A stretch of DNA of 64,000 bases, from the NCBI GenBank assembly GCA_029721515.1, contig CM056561.1, positions 4,984,001 to 5,048,000 on the forward strand, in the 5' to 3' direction. The translations under genes and the position numbers were made by a program. Positions within the stretch are counted from its first letter, which is position 1. The number at the start of each line of letters is the position of its first letter. The notes under the pieces are model-generated. The model saw only the letters and a program-made list of their open reading frames with translations. It was not told the origin of the DNA and made no database searches. Shown here one piece after another: positions 61,306-64,000 of the stretch. This DNA is from Synanceia verrucosa. Its lineage: Eukaryota > Chordata > Actinopteri > Perciformes > Synanceiidae.

Positions 61306-62383
61306 TAGACACTCAACAAAAATATAAACGCAACACTTTTGTTTTTGCTCCCATTTTTTATGAGATGAACTCAAAGATCTAAAACTTTTTCCACATACAC
61401 AATATCACCATTTCTCTCAAATATTGTTCACAAACCAGTCTAAATCTGTGACAGTGAGCACTTCTCTTCTGCTGAGATAACCCATCCCACCTCACAGGTG
61501 TGCCATATCAAGATGCTGATTAGACACCATGATTAGTGCACAGGTGTGCCTTTGACTGCCCACAATAAAAGGCCACTCTGAAAGGTGCAGTTTTGTTTTA
61601 TTGGGGGGGGGGTCTGGGGACTCAGAAAACCAGTCAGTATCTGGTGTGACCACCATTTGCCTCATGCAGTGCAACACATCTCCTTCGCAGAGTTGAGCAG
61701 GTTGTCGATTGTGGCCTGTGGAATGTTGGTCCACCATCGAATGTGAGCATTTGCCTACTCAAGTCGGTTACGACGACGAAGTGGAGTCAGGTCGAGATCC
61801 CGATGAGGATGACGAGCATGCAGATGAGCTTCCCTGAGACGGTTTCTGACAGTTTGTGCATAAATTCGATTGTTTCAGCAGCTGTCCGAGTGGCTGGTCT
61901 CAGACGATCTTGGAGGTGAACATGCTGGATGTGGAGGTCCTGGGCTAGTGTGGTTACACGTGGTCTGCGGTTGTGAGGCTGGTTGGATGTACTGCCAAAT
62001 TCTCTGAAACGCCTTTGGAGAGGGCTTATGGTAGAGAAATGAACATTCAATACACGAGCAACAGCTCTGGTTGACATTCCTGCTGTCAGCATGCCAATTG
62101 CACGCTCCCTCAAATCTTGCAACATCCGTGGCATTGTGCTGTGTGATAAAACTGCACCTTTCAGAGTGGCCTTTTATCGTGGGCAGTCTAAGGCATGAGG
62201 TGGGATGGATTATCTCAGCAAAGGAGAAGTGCTCACTGTCACAGATTTAGACTGGTTTGTGAACAATATTTGAGAGAAATGGTGATATTGTGTATGTGGA
62301 AAACGTTTCAGATCTTTGGGTTCATCTCATAAAATATGGGAGCAAAAACAAAAGTGTTGCATTTATATTTTTGTTGAGTATAT
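61306..62383 (-). mobile_element. Tc1-like transposon, internally deleted, with long TIRs
   Basis: The left end ACTCAACAAAAATATAAACG is matched by the right end, on the other strand, ACTCAACAAAAATATAAATG, and the similarity runs over 200 bases inward (61308-61599 against 62147-62381). TA dinucleotides flank both ends, as expected for Tc1/mariner. The right TIR lacks about 60 bases present in the left, bounded there by two CAGGTGTGCC copies. At about 1.08 kb it is shorter than a full Tc1 element (about 1.6 kb), because most of the transposase is gone. Confidence 0.85.
61662..62134 (-). pseudogene. Tc1-like transposase, deleted and frameshifted
   Basis: From MPRMLQDLRERAIGML the N-terminus keeps the paired-like helix-turn-helix (MSTRAVARVLNVHFSTIS) and the linker with a basic NRRPRVTT. 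A frameshift near 61850 moves the rest into another frame (TVRNRLREAHLHARHPHRD, then LTPLRRRNRLE). An in-frame TAG stands where W is expected before ANAHIRW. ANAHIRW then joins directly to WTNIPQATIDNLLNSAKE, the usual extreme C-terminus. The catalytic DDE region is therefore absent. It is at most a fossil DNA-binding fragment; full family members are about 340 residues. Confidence 0.8.
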
Positions 62384-62682
62384 ACGGTTGCTTTCTTTCT
62401 CTACCCTTTGTTAACCTTGCTTTAGCATGTGAGTGTAAACAATAGCAGCAAAAACAAGTCAAATTCCTTCGTTCCTCATTAACAGCATGACATAGCTTTG
62501 CACAGCAGCACTATTGAAGCGTATGTAACTGCATTAATATGAAGAAATACACTTTGACATAGCCTGGCAAGGCTGCCACATTATTCACACACAGCTGATA
62601 GTGTTATCAACATAAAGCCAATTGTACACGAACAAAAACAATAACCAGTAAACAATAACAGGCCAATTATAATTTAACTTAC

Positions 62683-62690
62683 CTTTTCAT
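62683..62690 (-). CDS. Putative first coding exon tip (M-K-) of a leftward gene
   Basis: On the minus strand GCTGCAATCATGAAAAG is followed by GTAAGTTA, a consensus 5' splice donor. This gives ATG-AAA-AG with a phase-2 exit. The roughly 270 bases upstream on that strand read like a 5' UTR. I could not find the second exon in the 18 kb to the left. Either the first intron is very long, or the donor belongs to a non-coding exon, or the match is chance. Confidence 0.35.
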
Positions 62691-63330
62691 GATTGCAGCC
62701 GGAGAGGAGGGGGCTTGGAGTTGCTCTCTGGAAAGATGGTTTTTCTCTCTTTCAAAGCAGAGCAGGGATAAACTGTCCAGTTTGAGTTGATGTTCGACTG
62801 TAGAAAAGAGTCTTTGACTTGTCGTTATTACTTGTCGCTTGTGGAGTAGGAACAGACAGCAGGTCTTGGGGCTGAACTTGATCGGAGCTGTGTCCTCCTG
62901 CTCTTCGGTCTGTTCCCGAGCTGCTGCGGTTTGACGATCGGCTATGCTAGCTGCTAACTTTCAGCCAAACGTATCTATGTGGTAGTGATCATTTTGTGAC
63001 CAACTGAAATAGATAATAAACACAGAGGAGTATTTGCTATGAACTAAACGGAACGTGATTATTTAAGGCTTTCTGTTCGTGTATTTTAACGACAAAACAT
63101 CTGCTACTATTCTGCCATTTGCGAGATTAACTGCTACTTAAAAATGTCATACATAGCGTAGCCTACACGGAACTATAAACCACCATTTTTTTGCTACATG
63201 AGGGCTGAGAAGCTGCCGTAGGCACCGTGACATTCACCAGTAGTTTGAGGACTGCTGTGGTGGAGCCGCGAAGACGGAAGTCACGCCGCCGCCATCTTGG
63301 TTTGAGAGCGTCACCATGTTGGATATTTTC
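62691..63330 (-). promoter_or_regulatory. CpG-rich promoter-like segment with YY1 and ETS motifs
   Basis: On the minus strand CCAAGATGGCGGCGG (63286-63300) contains a consensus YY1 site, and ACTTCCG about 5 bases downstream (63275-63281) is an ETS-type site. CpG density rises against the AT-rich background at 62850-62970 and 63210-63310. YY1 sites in this orientation usually lie just downstream of the start of broadly expressed genes, which agrees with leftward transcription into the ATG/donor at 62690. A gene going right, beyond the window, is an alternative for a bidirectional promoter. Confidence 0.5.
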
Positions 63331-63790
63331 AACGAGAGGGTGGAGCTTTTTGTAAACATAAGAATACGCTGTCCAGGAAAACATGAATAATATTTCATGG
63401 TTACATAATTCATGGTCCTTGAAGGATTGGGATTTCTAAAATGTTGGATCTGTAAATTTTGTTCTCAATGACAACAGTTAAACAACACCCAGTTGCAGCT
63501 TCAGCAATCGAATTCTATGTGATGGTTTGTGGTGCAGGCTGCTGGGATGGCTTATCACAAGCACAAACACTTAAGAATAGACTGAACTTGTCTTGCCATT
63601 CAAATCCACAAACAAATGCATGAAAAACAACAGGGATTTACTGTATGTGTCACTGTCAAATTAGGACATGGACAGGACACATATTCTATATTAACTCATG
63701 ACCATTGAGCATATAACAACTGTTGGAAAATATATCTGTGCTATTGAAAGAGGAAAGTGACTTTATAAGACTGTTTTATAATTTTATGTA
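63331..63790. other. Non-coding stretch
   Basis: Nothing recognisable is seen between the promoter-like segment and the terminal transposon. Confidence 0.4.
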
Positions 63791-64000
63791 TACAGCCATG
63801 GAAAAAAATATTAGACCACCCTTGTTTTCATCAATTTCTTGTTCATTCTAATATCTGGTACCACTAAACGTATAATACAATGAACACAACAAAAAATGCA
63901 GCTGGTCACATAATACTTTATGTCCTATTTGACATTCTTAAGCTTAATTGATTCCCAGGGTATATAAGAGGCCATTTCATGTCACAAGCAGCACTGCACA
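63791..64000 (+). mobile_element. Tc1/mariner-like element, left end only
   Basis: TACAGCCATGGAAAAAAATA, followed by TTAGACCACCCTTG, is a widespread fish Tc1/mariner TIR. It is preceded by TA and the element runs off the window. No ORF is reached. Confidence 0.65.

Noticed and set aside
63163..63384. 73-residue minus-strand ORF across the YY1 site
   Set aside because: It reads through a CpG-rich promoter-like segment; the alternative ATG-GCG-GCG-GCG frame at the YY1 site stops at once.

Overview
The window looks like nuclear DNA of a ray-finned fish, probably a percomorph. It is AT-rich and gene-poor, and it is filled with repeat types typical of teleosts: hAT, piggyBac-like and Tc1 DNA transposons, L2-like and other LINE 3' ends, a tRNA-derived SINE and dinucleotide microsatellites. 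The only complete protein gene I can assemble is an opsin of the neuropsin (opn5/6/7/8/9) family. All family names come from reading the sequence by eye; no database search was possible.

Layout. Positions 1-6655 are an AT-rich tandem satellite (unit about 165-175 bp) that runs off the left edge. It has a higher-order duplication about 2.66 kb apart and a 14-bp perfect palindrome in most units. A 65-bp hAT-type MITE sits in its decaying right margin. A tRNA-Glu-like sequence with an altered anticodon lies at 7523-7593 on the minus strand. From 8 to 32 kb there is no recognisable gene, only dispersed transposon copies. These include two piggyBac-like MITEs whose interiors are inverted relative to each other, hAT remnants, a LINE 3' end, a SINE and a GC-rich element with TTAA ends.

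The opsin occupies 32848-44315 on the plus strand in five coding exons with intact splice sites. The 401-residue product keeps the retinal-binding lysine, the Glu181-equivalent, the disulfide cysteines and NPxxY. It lacks the E/DRY arginine and its usual TM6 partner. Intron 3 is about 8.9 kb and has collected repeats; introns 1 and 4 are under 100 bp.

From 44.3 to 62.6 kb there is again no recognisable gene. The stretch holds hAT transposase fragments (one with a BED-type finger that has lost a zinc ligand) and a complete but internally deleted Tc1-like transposon (61306-62383). At 62.7-63.3 kb a CpG-rich segment with YY1- and ETS-type motifs, followed on the minus strand by ATG and a consensus splice donor, looks like the promoter and first exon of a leftward gene whose other exons I could not find. 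The last 210 bases are the start of another Tc1/mariner-like element.
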